Positions 42,903-55,982 are shown, numbered from the stretch's first letter. The stretch is DNA of 64,000 bases from Lingula anatina (GCF_001039355.2 NW_019776174.1:31098-95097), one strand, 5' to 3'. Notes: generated by a model from the letters alone, not told the origin. Translations and numbers: made by a program.

Positions 42903-44084
42903 GCTTTTTTGTATGTGGCAGAATGATAAATATTTCAAGTTTTAAGGCTGTCTGCTTCTGACATGTGAAAGTGCACAAAATATGTTGTTGAAGCCCATAA
43001 GATTGCAATTTAACTTCTTTGTCATTGAAAAGGTGACTCTGGGTAAATAGTTTAAATGAATTAATTACTTCCTCTTGTAAAGGCCATTAATAGTCCAACT
43101 TTCTTGGAAGGCCAAAATCCCCAGTAAACAATTTTGAGTTCTAATCTTTGTATTTTTTAATTGGGTCAGATATGCCCTTTAAATGTATGTACATATATCA
43201 CACTTGTTAAATCATAGTCACAGACTCACTATAGAATATACCAGTAGTACATGAGTCACCAAAATAAATTCATTTAAATAAAAGTGTTTTTCAAAACTGA
43301 TTGTAGCAATTCCATTGCTTTACCGTGTACAAATAACATTTTAGGAAGTAGCCTTTTGTGTACAGCCATACATGATTGAAGTTAGTCATAGATAGGATTG
43401 GGCCCTGCACATGTATAAGTGATAGGTTAGAATGGTGTTAATGGTTACACCATAGACCAAGTAGGAAGTGACATTGTAGGGGTTTTGGCAAGATAACTCA
43501 TTGGACAGACAGTAACGCTACTTCACATACAGTGTGATCAGCAGGGCTGAATGAACCAGACAGATTTTGAGAGGATCGTTAGTAACTTAAAATTTTTGAT
43601 TTGAGTTTGAATGGGATTAACATCAAGTCAGGCATTCTATGTGATACTGTGACTGTTTGGGATAATGTCCTCCACATTACTGATGTAATGACACTATACT
43701 AAGCACTGGAATGGGAATATATCTGGATTGGAAAGTCTCTTACTATTAATTGATATTGAGACACAAGTGTTCATTGGTATATATACAGATATAAGCAGCA
43801 GTAATCAGCCAAGGAGTGGACATGTATCTGGATTAGAAAGTTTATCAATGGAGACACAAGAGTTCATTGTAGTATAGATTTATATGTAAACTGAGAGCTG
43901 GTACTTCACCGAGTTATTGCGGATTTCAAAAAAAGAGAAGGCTGTTCATGTACATAAAATACCCTCGGTATCACCTATGTATGTGTTTATATATAGTATA
44001 TGATCTATACAGTTGACATAATTGGAGTACTGGTTGGGGACACAGCGTTATTTCATCTACTGTGTGATTATTCTAGTCTGAATA
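39998..44084. other. Non-coding stretch
   Basis: AT-rich with (CT)n at 41581-41617, (AAT)n at 42857-42901 and an imperfect 107-bp tandem duplication at about 43718-43880 (TATCTGGATTGGAAAGT blocks). No gene recognised. Confidence 0.5.
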
Positions 44085-44117
44085 ATGATGGGTATACCAG
44101 GACATCAGCAGTTACAG
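44085..44117 (+). CDS. Weak candidate first exon
   Basis: ATG ATG then GIPGHQQLQ and a CAG/GTTAGT donor in phase 0. Only 11 codons, so chance is possible. A (TA)n run at 44126-44160 separates it from the candidate exon at 44251. Confidence 0.25.
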
Positions 44118-44120
44118 GTT

Positions 44121-44163
<43 letters not shown>

Positions 44164-44250
44164 GTTATTATCTGTGAATACACATAGCATTTAGTCATAT
44201 GTACTTCTGTGCATTGTGTGACTGTCTTAAAATAATCTCAATCTGTTTAG

Positions 44251-44318
44251 AATCGGAGCAATTTAAGGTCAGTTTCCAGTGAAGATGGGACGGCCTATTT
44301 TATAGATCTATACATTTG
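44251..44318 (+). CDS. Candidate bridging exon to the NOSTRIN body
   Basis: A CTGTTTAG acceptor, an open 68-nt segment reading NRSNLRSVSSEDGTAYFIDL, and a TTG/GTAAGG donor. It begins in phase 0 and ends in phase 2, exactly the phases needed to connect the upstream candidate first exons to the NOSTRIN exon at 49182. It has no F-BAR similarity, so use of it would give a protein lacking the first F-BAR helix. Confidence 0.35.
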
Positions 44319-45375
44319 GTAAGGCTCATCTCAGTTGACTATCAGATTTGATGCTTTCAGCAGAACTTCAGAGTTCATAGTCTTGTGAAAATATTTATTT
44401 AATTATTTAGAACAGATGCAGTACCTTTAAATCAGAGGACAGTGTTTTGGAGCATGTTTACCAGGAAGTTTGTGACTGAGGTGATATCATGGCGTGTGTT
44501 ATCTTATGTCTACACAGAGAAAGATTTCGGCTCTATTGTAACACTGTGTACAGAGAGATTGATAGTTTATTGGTTTTATGATATCAGAGCGGACTTTTGA
44601 TACGGGATAAGTTTCATTGTGTGTCTGTTGTTCATGTGTGTGCGTATGTATAAGTATTTACATGCATGCGTTTATATTTATGGGAATCCCCAGAGTGTGC
44701 GTGCATGCACATTAAAAGAGCGTGTGTATGTATGTGTGTGTGTGCATGCACCTTCACAGGTTAAGAATGTGTGTATGCACATTTAAGGGTTAATAGAATA
44801 TGAGTTTAGTTGGAATGTTTATACTATAGATATAGGCAATTTACAGACAAGTTATAATCCAGACTTCGACTATCAGTCAGTTATACATAAGATTCCATTT
44901 ATAGGCCTGGCTGAGTGAATTATTGACTTAAATTGCTAAAGATTATTGTACTATGTTCATAGGCATGGGAAGTCCGGGCCTCTTCCCTTTCTTTAAATTT
45001 GTATTCATGAGTGTTTGTATGAACATATAAAAAGGTTAAAATGCAAAATTATTTTTCATCTCACATTATGCCAAAATTAGGTTTACAAATAAGTGCCAGT
45101 AGGCATAATCTGCATGGGGTCATTGGAGTAGAAATCACATTGAGAACAGGATGTGGGGGAAAAATATAAGCACTGGCTCCTTTCTATGCCTGATTTACAC
45201 ATAGAAGTGTCAGAATTAAGTCCTAAAGGGTATTTCCTGAGGTCATTTGTGGTTATTTATGATAGTCCAAGTGCTCTTGCTTGGCACCTGTATTTATATG
45301 GGGAGGTTGCATTAATCGTTGATTAAAATATGACTTTTATGATGTCTGGAACATTTTTTTTTTTTTTTTTTTTTT

Positions 45376-46166
45376 NNNNNNNNNNNNNNNNNNNNNNNNN
45401 NNNNNNNNNNNNNNNNNNNNNNNNNNNNNNNNNNNNNNNNNNNNNNNNNNNNNNNNNNNNNNNNNNNNNNNNNNNNNNNNNNNNNNNNNNNNNNNNNNNN
45501 NNNNNNNNNNNNNNNNNNNNNNNNNNNNNNNNNNNNNNNNNNNNNNNNNNNNNNNNNNNNNNNNNNNNNNNNNNNNNNNNNNNNNNNNNNNNNNNNNNNN
45601 NNNNNNNNNNNNNNNNNNNNNNNNNNNNNNNNNNNNNNNNNNNNNNNNNNNNNNNNNNNNNNNNNNNNNNNNNNNNNNNNNNNNNNNNNNNNNNNNNNNN
45701 NNNNNNNNNNNNNNNNNNNNNNNNNNNNNNNNNNNNNNNNNNNNNNNNNNNNNNNNNNNNNNNNNNNNNNNNNNNNNNNNNNNNNNNNNNNNNNNNNNNN
45801 NNNNNNNNNNNNNNNNNNNNNNNNNNNNNNNNNNNNNNNNNNNNNNNNNNNNNNNNNNNNNNNNNNNNNNNNNNNNNNNNNNNNNNNNNNNNNNNNNNNN
45901 NNNNNNNNNNNNNNNNNNNNNNNNNNNNNNNNNNNNNNNNNNNNNNNNNNNNNNNNNNNNNNNNNNNNNNNNNNNNNNNNNNNNNNNNNNNNNNNNNNNN
46001 NNNNNNNNNNNNNNNNNNNNNNNNNNNNNNNNNNNNNNNNNNNNNNNNNNNNNNNNNNNNNNNNNNNNNNNNNNNNNNNNNNNNNNNNNNNNNNNNNNNN
46101 NNNNNNNNNNNNNNNNNNNNNNNNNNNNNNNNNNNNNNNNNNNNNNNNNNNNNNNNNNNNNNNNNN
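45376..46166. other. Assembly gap (791 N)
   Basis: N run bordered by poly-T on the left and a 145-bp satellite on the right. A NOSTRIN exon may be hidden here. Confidence 1.
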
Positions 46167-46540
46167 CTGGCAGAGATAGGTCCATAGTTACTATTGAACT
46201 TGAATAGGAAGTCAAATACTGGCAATCTTACTGTGACCTTGAAATTGACCTTTGACCCACTTTTTATCATGAATTGAACTTTGCAAATTTTGGTTCCCTT
46301 TTATCTCCAAAACTAGCGAGATAGGTCCATAGTTACTATTGAAATTGAAGAGGAAGTCATATACTGGCAATCTAATTGTGACCTTGAAATTGACCTTTGA
46401 TCTACTTATAATCATGAACTGAACTCTGCTAATTTCTTTCTCTTTTAACTCCAAACCTGGCAGAGATAGGTCCATAGTTACTATTGAACTTGAATAGGAA
46501 GTCATATACTGGCAATTTACTGTGACCTTGAAAATGACCT
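46167..46540. repeat. 145-bp tandem satellite, about 2.6 units, continuing into the gap
   Basis: GAGATAGGTCCATAGTTACT recurs at 46173, 46318 and 46463, an exact spacing of 145. Each unit also has TACTGGCAAT and GTGACCTTGAAATTGACCTT or a close variant. Confidence 0.92.
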
Positions 46541-47779
46541 TTCACCTATCTTACGATGAACTTAAATTTGATTGTACCATTTTTAGTTTCATATATTTTT
46601 TGCATATATTGAAAATTCTTGTTGATTGCATGTTTACATCTTGTCAAGCACAAGACTGGTGGCTGTGTCCCTTATTTTGTGTATGTGGGGGTCTATACGA
46701 ATGCGCTTGCTCCAGCTGGTGGTACAATATTCCGAGGCAGTAACGCCTCTCTGATCCTCTAGTTTGAAATAAGCATATCCATCCTATTCAATGGCAAAAT
46801 TAGTGTTGTTAGAATAATTAATAGTTGTAGTGCCTAAGTTAGGATGACACAGAATAGTATAGCATATATGCGTAAATGAAAATTCGACTAGATATTTTTA
46901 CTGATGTTCTGGCCACAGAAGTTGTAAGCTATGTCCATCATTTAAAGACATTTCTCTTTTCCCTCACTATTAAGTTTTTCAGAAGGGGGGGGGGGGGGTT
47001 ATCCCAAGTTCAGTCAACTAAGGGGATAAAAAGGTCCACTTATTCAGAAAAAGACCCCTCCCCTCTCATCTTTGTAATTGCTGGTTCAGTGCCTAATTCT
47101 CCTTGTTAAAAATTATTCAAATTCTTGGTTTAGCATGTGTCACGATACAGGTGTCATATTGCCATGACGTCATTATTCATTCTGTGAGTAGTACTTAACA
47201 GTTACCAAAGGGACTCACTTTATCAGAATAAATTTTTGCCAGATGATGAATAATTTAATATAATACAAACTAAACTAATACAAACTGATTTATCAGAAGA
47301 AAATATAAAATGTTATGCAATTTTTAGCTAAGCTTTTTCATTGATAGAGTTTAAAATTTTTAATGAGGCTAAAATACCCAGTTATTGACCTAACAGATAT
47401 GTTATCACTTGGTGAGTTAAGGAATCGGCTGCTATTTTTGATGATGAGGAGGACAAAAAGCCAGGGTGAAACAGACCCATTGTCACTTGATGACTCCACA
47501 TTTTGATGACCTCAGTCAGGTCTTCCAACACCATTGTCCTCTAAGTAGGACAGATTATTTGCTTATTTTTAAACCACCTGCTGTTGTTTGTAGGTCTAGT
47601 ATTTAGTTAACTGTCATGTTTGTGTAAGCGTTGAGTGGTGTTTAGTTTCCTTTTTCACAATGAGGGTTTGTATAAAAATGACACACCAGGAAATAATTTT
47701 GTACTTTCACATTTGCTACCAGTGTTTCATGAATACATGCTTTTGTATTACATCAGGTACATCAGCAGAATAATGGTTT
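46541..47779. other. Non-coding stretch
   Basis: AT-rich with a G-run at 46986-46998. No gene recognised. Confidence 0.5.
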
Positions 47780-48125
47780 TTAAAGGGATAATAACTCTTC
47801 GTATGAGATCTATATTTCACAATAAAAACATTGTGAATAACTCATAGAAATATAATATATTCTGTTTTACCACAAAAAAGGCAGTTATAGCTATTTTTTC
47901 TGATATCTGAGCTTGTCTTTAGACCACGTGACCTCCATTGATGGCTATACTCTGTTAAAATCTCTTAAGAGATTTTAACAAAAAACCAAACTTTTTAGAA
48001 AAAAAACAGGGACTAACTTTGAATGTAAAAATGGATTCATTAACCATTGGTAAGTATGGGAAAATTGTTGTTTACTCCAGGAAAATTCATTTTTTGGCCG
48101 AAACGAAGAGTTATTATCCCTTTAA
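47780..48125. mobile_element. TTAA-flanked inverted-repeat element (piggyBac-type MITE candidate)
   Basis: A perfect 22-bp inverted repeat: TTAA plus AGGGATAATAACTCTTCG at 47780-47801, and the exact complement at 48104-48125. The element spans 346 bp. TTAA at both outer ends matches the target-site duplication of piggyBac elements. A 26-bp perfect palindrome lies near its centre. No coding region. Confidence 0.7.
47954..47979. repeat. 26-bp perfect palindrome
   Basis: GTTAAAATCTCTT followed immediately by its reverse complement, with no spacer. Confidence 0.95.
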
Positions 48126-48471
48126 TTATTTATTGAGTAATGTGCCAAAAATAGAACAAAATATAGAAATAGACAATTTATCGACCCATTGTGTTATCAG
48201 ACCACTTGTATTTGTGTTTCTTTTCAGTGCTGTTGGCAATTTTCAAATTAAAAAAAATTCATGGCTGACAGGCAGAGATATAAGATCTGATTACAGTAGA
48301 GTAAAAGGTTTTCACACTATTTTTGGTTTTCAAAAGTTTCTTAAGCCACAAATAAGAAAAGTAAAAGTAAAACTGTAATGATCATAAGCAAAGAATGTGG
48401 TTTCTCTCTCTTCAAATTTTATGCAACTGAAGTTTTCTACATATTAAAAAAGTAATAATCACAAGAAAAGA

Positions 48472-48521
<50 letters not shown>

Positions 48522-49181
48522 TCTTCTTCTCTCTCTCTCTTTCTCTACCATCTTTTTGACTGAATTTTTGAACTCCATGACCTAAACAAAAATTTTTATG
48601 CAAAACTTAGCCCAAAATTGTTGGGTTTGTTAAATAACAGTGAGGGGTAGGGTGTGTACTTTACTGGCCACAACTTGACAAGATAAGAAATGGGCTGACC
48701 ATATGTACCCAGATATTAGCCCCCTGTAATTTGTATGGACTAAATGACCTCTGTAGACACTCCTCATAAGGAATATCTGGGGGTCACTTCAGCTTCTTTT
48801 TCTTCTTTATTTGAATTTGTTAAAGACAATCTATGATAATCTATGAAAATAGAGGTTACCCAATTAATTGCTGTCACTTTTTTGAAGTAAGACATTATGT
48901 CTATGAAGATTGAATGCCTTCAAAGTGTTAAGTCTTTTTTGGAAGGTAGGGGGTGGATATCTTGAATAACTGTTACAGCAATGACAAGTGATGGAAGAAA
49001 ACAGAAAAGGCAAAAACATTAGTTTCTTTAAAGATCAGTGAACTTATGACAATATTGGCATGAGCCTCCAGATACCTACTTAAATTTTTACCAGTCACAG
49101 TTATTTTCATGTATTAGTAGTTACTAGAAATTGATATCTGTATCTTGATCCTCTCTTTATATTCGATATAATTATTTCCAG
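48126..49181. other. Intron sequence before the NOSTRIN body
   Basis: AT-rich, with (CT)n at 48477-48542. No exon recognised. Confidence 0.5.
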
Positions 49182-49768
49182 CACTATGGTCTCAGCCTGG
49201 GGAACAGCAGCCTCCGAGATGGAGAGCGAGGCGGAGTTACACAGGTAGGTTGTCTCTGTCTCCAATGTGTGCTAGTTACAGCATTTTTTTTTTCAAATTT
49301 CCCAAATACAGTAGATTAGAAACTAATGTATCCCATGCAACCAATAAATTTGTATTTTATAATAATGCTCATGTATTTTACAAAAGAATAAATCGCTAGT
49401 TTTGATGATCATGTGATTTAGTGTGGCATAAATGGGAGACTCCCTATGCTAGCTTTTAGTTTTGATAAAAAGCTAAAAAAAATCATTAAATGGAGCTAAC
49501 TTGCATCAGATCTGAAGCTCAGGGGAATCTAAAAACATTTTGGATTTTGATAGCAGAGAATATTAAGCCAGGATATGAGGGATTTTGATCTTGTTTTTAA
49601 AATGTAGTGTTATGATGGGCAAAAACTAAATGATTTTCAGAAATATATTTATCCATTTTTGTAGGGGTTTAGCCACATCTTTTCAAGAAGATATCTACAA
49701 ACCTTTGAAAGTTCTGTCAGAAACACAGTATAAGATAAGAAAACCTGTAAGTATGGGGTAGCTTGACA

Positions 49769-49836
<68 letters not shown>

Positions 49837-51444
49837 TTACATATATGTATATTATGCAAAGTGGATAAATCCATACTTTTCTCAATTGCAGATTGAAAAC
49901 ATGGTAGATAAGGCAGCTAAAGGACTGCTGAACAGGAGAGAAGAGGAGCAAAAGGTAGAAGTAGATCCATTATCATCATTGTTGTGTGTATTATATATGC
50001 TGTATCAGTAGTGATAATAGCGATAATATAGCCATCAATAGATATAACTTGCTATAATGCAAGTTTGATATTTTACATTTGTTAACAACCATTTATTTTC
50101 AACAATAAATTCTGCAACATTTTTATATGTACACTCCTTTTTCAGATATGTAAACATTTTGATTTTATTGTATATGTATTCCTAGATGCGAAAGCATGCC
50201 TTCTCCTGCTGTAAAGAGACAGAAAAACTCAGTGAACAGTTACAGGACGCCAAGGCTGGGAAAAGCAAGCAAATGTCAGACAAAGATATAACAAAGGTCA
50301 GTATTACATACAGGACTACAGTTGAGTAATAGTTAGATTTACAGCACAGATCCTGCTTCTTTGTCAAAAACTTTGTCTTCTTTCAGGATTTGTATATATG
50401 TATATGCACGCATATATATGTATGATACTTCTTTACTTTTTTTGACCATGTTAATCATTTTGACCAAACACAATTTTTCATATTGTTTCAACTTTCGAAC
50501 TAATCAGCAAACTCAAACCTTCAACTCCCTTCTGTTTCTCGCTGTTTTAGCTGGAGAAGAAATGTAGGAGTGCCTCCACATCACTAGCTAAGGCAGACAC
50601 TGAGTACCACGAGTCTTTCCAGAAAGCAGAGGTGGCGAGACAAGAGTGGGAGGCAGAGGTTTATAATGTAAGTTCTATATACCAGCATGTTAATTTGTAC
50701 ACATGGGATTGCTTTCCATGAGATGAATATGGACTGTTACCCATGAAAAAATTATGAATCTGTTGATGACTATGACCCTTTTCACTTAGTGCAGCACACC
50801 ATTCTGTGTTGCTAATACAGTATCTTTCCATATGGCAACTGTAACTACTGATCTGAAAAAAAAAATATGTTCTATTAATTTTGAATATTTTAATTTACAT
50901 TCTACAGGGCAGTTCGCAGATGCAGAAATTAGAAGAGGAAAGGATATCACAAATGTTAGAATATTTACAAAAATATCAGAATAGCTTAGCTGAAATAGGG
51001 CCCAAATTAATACAAGTAAGTAGTGTACCAGTTGTTCATACATTGTGCTAAACATTGAGTACTTAACTATTAGTGGAAAACAGCAACAGATACCGATACA
51101 GCTACAGATGTATCTTGAAATTAATTGTTCTGCTTATTATGAACTAAACTTGTTTTGACATTAAAAGCCAATCGGAGTAATTGCTTGTGGGTCTCTGAGC
51201 TGTTAGATTTCTTTCATTATTATTTTTATTAGCTTCATTTATTTGATTAATTTATGTTATTAAATTTATTTATTTATTTGTCACTCATAGCCCCACATAT
51301 GTCTCCTTTATTTTTCCAGATTTGTGATCGTCTCCGTGAAGCTGTGTTGGTGGTGGATGTCCAGAGAGACCTTGCCACAGTGGTTGACCAGAAGGGGACA
51401 GGACCACACCAGCCTGAACAGCTGTTATTTGAAAGCTATGTGAG

Positions 51445-51493
<49 letters not shown>

Positions 51494-54400
51494 AGGGAGG
51501 GAGACAGAGGGGAAGGAGAGAAGAGAGGAGGGGAGAGAGGTGGGGGTGAGAGAGGGGGAGGAGAAGGGGAAAAAGAGAGAGAGAGAGAGGAAGAATAGGG
51601 GGAGAGAGATAAGTAGGCAGAGAAGGGAGGTACAAGAAAAGGGAGAGAGAAAGAGAAGGGCAAAAGAGCATGTAAGTAGAATGTAGTGACTGAGGAAGAA
51701 AGATGCCGATACATTTGTTGTTGGTCACCACCTGCTTTTAATTTGTAATTTTGTTTCATTTGCCCATGAACAGGCAGAAGATTTTAACAATACTATGAAC
51801 CCAGAGAGAAGACGGAAGGCTTTAACCAACTACTTATTATATTTACAACAAGATGTAGAACGAGAGAAAAAAGGAAGAGAAGGTAAATTTTGAATAGATG
51901 TTGATGCTTTATAAGGTTAAAAGCTTTTCACATTTGCAAAATTATATAGTGACATCTTGCTCAAAGACGACTTTATAGTATTTTTACAATATTCATACAT
52001 TTTGATTGATTATAACAGATGAATTATAATGTTATACCAATATTTGATGATTTTTATTTGAACTTAACTGTTAATATTATTTATATATTGTTTCATATAT
52101 AGTGATGTTCCTAAAATTGATATGGCATGTAATTCACATATTTCAGGGGTAGAGAAGTTATTAGATGTGTACAAAAATACGCCCAACTTTGCCGATCAGG
52201 GAGCACTTGATGATGCTAAAAGAAAATTAAAGAACGTAAGAATGGCCAGGAACTGATTGTACTTATATAAACAAAGAGTGTTTCAGATGACACATTGTGG
52301 AATGTAGAATGTTTTAACAAATTTCATGATAAATGTTAATTACAATAAGAAGTCTTTTTAATTGAATTTCACCATTTGATAAATTAAATTCCAAAATTAC
52401 ACTTAAACACTATATATGCTGTACAATCTTAGGTCAGCCCATTTTAACTGGAAACACGCCTTCGGTCAGACTCACAGTTTAAATTTATAATATTTTTTAT
52501 TTCTTTTTTTTTATCTTTTAAACAAATTGTAATTGGATGCATAATGAATTTCAATCGAATTATAGTATATCCTGCAGAGAATAACAGGAATGAGTTAAAC
52601 ACTTCTGTAACTTTGATAAGTACATGGAACTTGGTCGATTTCCAGGTGAGTGCTACCCTGAACTTCCTGGAAGCCAGTTATTACAAGGTGTCCTGTGCCT
52701 TAGCACAGCTCAATGGGAAACCAAAGCCTGATCACAGGTTTGCTCCATACATTGAACAAGTCAAAGACAAACAGGTAAGGTCACTTACAAGTAGATATTT
52801 AATATGTATAGTTATGCCCAACAGATTGTCTTTATCCTGCTAAGTTGAAAACCTTAGCCAGATCATACTTTCAATTAGTATATTGAACCAGCAAAAACAA
52901 AGGAAAAATGTAGGATTATGCCTTAAAGAATCTTGAAATAAATCTACCAAAGTGGTAGACAATTAGTTTTAAAAAAATTAGAAAGGGACACAGGTTTGGT
53001 CTACACTGGTAACAGATAAGTGAGTATTTTGATATAACCAATCCTTAAATTATGCTGATTAGTGTTTCGCACCTGAGCTTGACTTAGATGTTATCTGTTT
53101 GTTCAAACAAGTTAAGAAAAAATTTGGTTCTAAATTAGAGACACATGTTTTTAATCACCTGTCACCAACTAGCCAAATTGATCTTAAAATACACAAAACT
53201 ACATAGAGATCTCTGAATCCTCAAACAGACAGCTATGCTTTGAATTTAAGTTCTGACATCTATTCTCATGTTTAGTGGTGACATCTGCAGACATTTTTTG
53301 AACTAAACTGTTTTAAGCAAAGAACTCACAAGTGCAAACATTATGTCTCAGTACATGATATTATATGATATTACTTGCACCTAGTTGTGTGAAAATAACC
53401 AAAACTTGTGGGTTATATCCTGTGCCAGTATATCTTGTCTCTTCCTCAAAAATTGATGACCATTTTCTATTGTCACGTCTTAGTCTCTGCAGGAGGTGCA
53501 GATGGCGCCACATGGCCGTCACATGTTTCCTCATTTTCTTCGCAAACTTCTCCTGGACACCCTGGTAGGAGCACTTAGAGTTGTTAGCATGGGCCGTAAC
53601 TGGCATGATGTCACATGTAGACCTCGTTTTTTCTTCCAACTTCTCTGTTTTGGCTATAGATGCCTTATTTGTTAAGACATGGGAGATTTTTCTTGTGGAC
53701 CCTGTGATCCCTGGTCTCTTTTGCTCATACATATCCGTACAAAGACATATATGCATTGCCAGCCTCCAGACTTGCTGCATGAATCTTGCATTTATGAATA
53801 GTTTAACAGTTGTGTGCAATATTATATACTAAAAGTTTGTCATGTGACATCACATTGTCACATGACTTTTTGCAGGAGCCGTGTGGTTTGTTGCATATCA
53901 AGTATGTGCTTTATGGCACGCGCCTCATGGCATGTGTTGACTTTTATTTTTTAATATGACTTTTGGTACTAAAATGCCTGCATGAGATTGGCATACAAAC
54001 CCTTGGTTTTATGGGTCACTAGAAACTCCTCTGTCTTATCAGCATGTCCCTATTGTTCTCGGTTACATCTGATGCTTGGAGGGGGGGATACCACATACAA
54101 AATATGTGTCACAATCTTTTGGACCTGGCATGAATCTGGGTCCAGGTAGGGCTAAGTTGCCTTTCTGATAATGGGCACATAATAAGACCCCAAATATTTA
54201 AAAAAAGATTTGGTTATATCTTTTAAGAAGTGTTAAAATACTGAATGCAGGTTGCACTTGTCATATGTTCTGTATATGATTTAAATCCTGTTTCTTTCAG
54301 AATGGCCATGGCCATGGTCACAAATTACATGTATGTGAGTCTATGGTTTATGTTGGTGATTTTGGTGTTAGTTATATATATTATGTATTTATAACCTGGT

Positions 54401-55288
54401 CAGGATGTTTATGCTGCTTGTTGCTGCTTGTGTATTGGGCTAGACTTGTACAATGTACGTATATACATAGCAACCATTTTATCAAATTATAGTTTTTGGA
54501 ATGAAAGCTGTCAGTAATGTAAAGAAGTTTGCTAATTGTCATTTTGAGCATTGAAAAATTCATAACAAAAATAAAAGTGATGTAGAGAATGTGTTGCATG
54601 TTGGCAGGCTTCTTTTAACATGAGCATTTTTTATTATTTTTTTTTCACAAAGCTAAATTACTTGTTACAACTAAATGGAGACCAACCACATACATTATGC
54701 TTCTCATTGCTAACAAGTTATTTATTTTATTTGTCTTAATATAAGCAAATGACAGGTGTTTTATTTTTACCCATTTGAAATACTTAACTAGATTTTTTCT
54801 CACTTTTAATTAAATATTTGTCATGGTTTCATTTTCCTGAAGTCAAAAAAGCTTACCTTGAGAAAAAGACCACTTGTAAGTGTTAACAAAGGCCCTGAGA
54901 GCATTTTATTTTTTATTGATTGCTAAAAATTATTTCTAAGGTTTTTTTTTTCTTCTTTATTTAAGTCAGTTGTAGGTTGCAGTGAATATTACGTATTACC
55001 TCGTTTTTAGTAGTATGCTCCCACCAAAGCTTTTTTTCCCCTCACACTAGTGTGTTATATTTTTTAAAATTATTTCCTTGGAATGCCTAAGTAAAAAATA
55101 GAACCTTCCTTCCACCACCCCCTAGTGACCCCCCCCTCCTCCAAAAAAAAAAAATAAAAAAATAAATTAATTAATAAGAATAAATAAATAAGAAGGAGAA
55201 TATGAAGAAGAACAAAAGAAAGAAACTGATTAATATTATATCAGCTTTCATGTTCATTTGGTCTTTACTATCATGAATATACTTGTAC

Positions 55289-55333
<45 letters not shown>

Positions 55334-55982
55334 GTATTTCAAGGCATTGTTAACTCATGCTTTTACCCAGTGGATGGCTCATACTACTAAATTAATGGCG
55401 AGTAAAATAACCTCTGCAAATTATATTAACTTTTATGTTGTCACATTCTCAGGTTTATTCAAGTGAAACTGTGATTTCAACTTGAGTGTTATAATGTTAT
55501 TGAAATAATTATTGTTGTTCTGTTGAGAGCATCTTTCACAGACCTGCTTAAAATGTACAAAAAAAAAAAAAGAGAGAGAGAGAGACACATGGTAGAATAT
55601 CTGTAGATGGCAATATTTTGTGAAATATGCTTTCTGTTTTCACTGAATTTCTTTTATAGTGTGTATGATTTTTTTTCTTTTTTTACATTAAGATAGTGAT
55701 GTCACGTATATCTTGAGTTCTTGTGAATTTTCTTTGCCAGCGGCATTTGCATAAAACAAATATGTTGTCTTCACTTTTGTAAAATTCAAAAATGCAAACC
55801 CAAGTTGAGTATTTTATCCCAGAATGTTTGAGAGCATGTATATGCATGAGTATATTGGCATAGATTATTGTGGGAAAAAAAAACATTCGAGAAGTCAGAA
55901 CTGAGCTTTTTTCTCGCATCATTTGTTCTAATTTGCATATATATGTTAAAACTGAGCACAAAGAAAAGATGGAACTAACACA

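Noticed and set aside
45323-46270. Three ORFs of 285-315 codons
   Set aside because: They are open only because they run through the N gap.
46212-46505. 97-codon minus-strand ORF
   Set aside because: Translation of the 145-bp satellite (unit not a multiple of three); internal repetition explains it.
48019-48378. 119-codon plus-strand ORF
   Set aside because: AT-rich, overlaps the TTAA element end, no splice or domain evidence.
51285-51759. Ser/Leu/Pro-rich antisense ORFs of 107-148 codons
   Set aside because: Reverse translation of the GA-rich tract.
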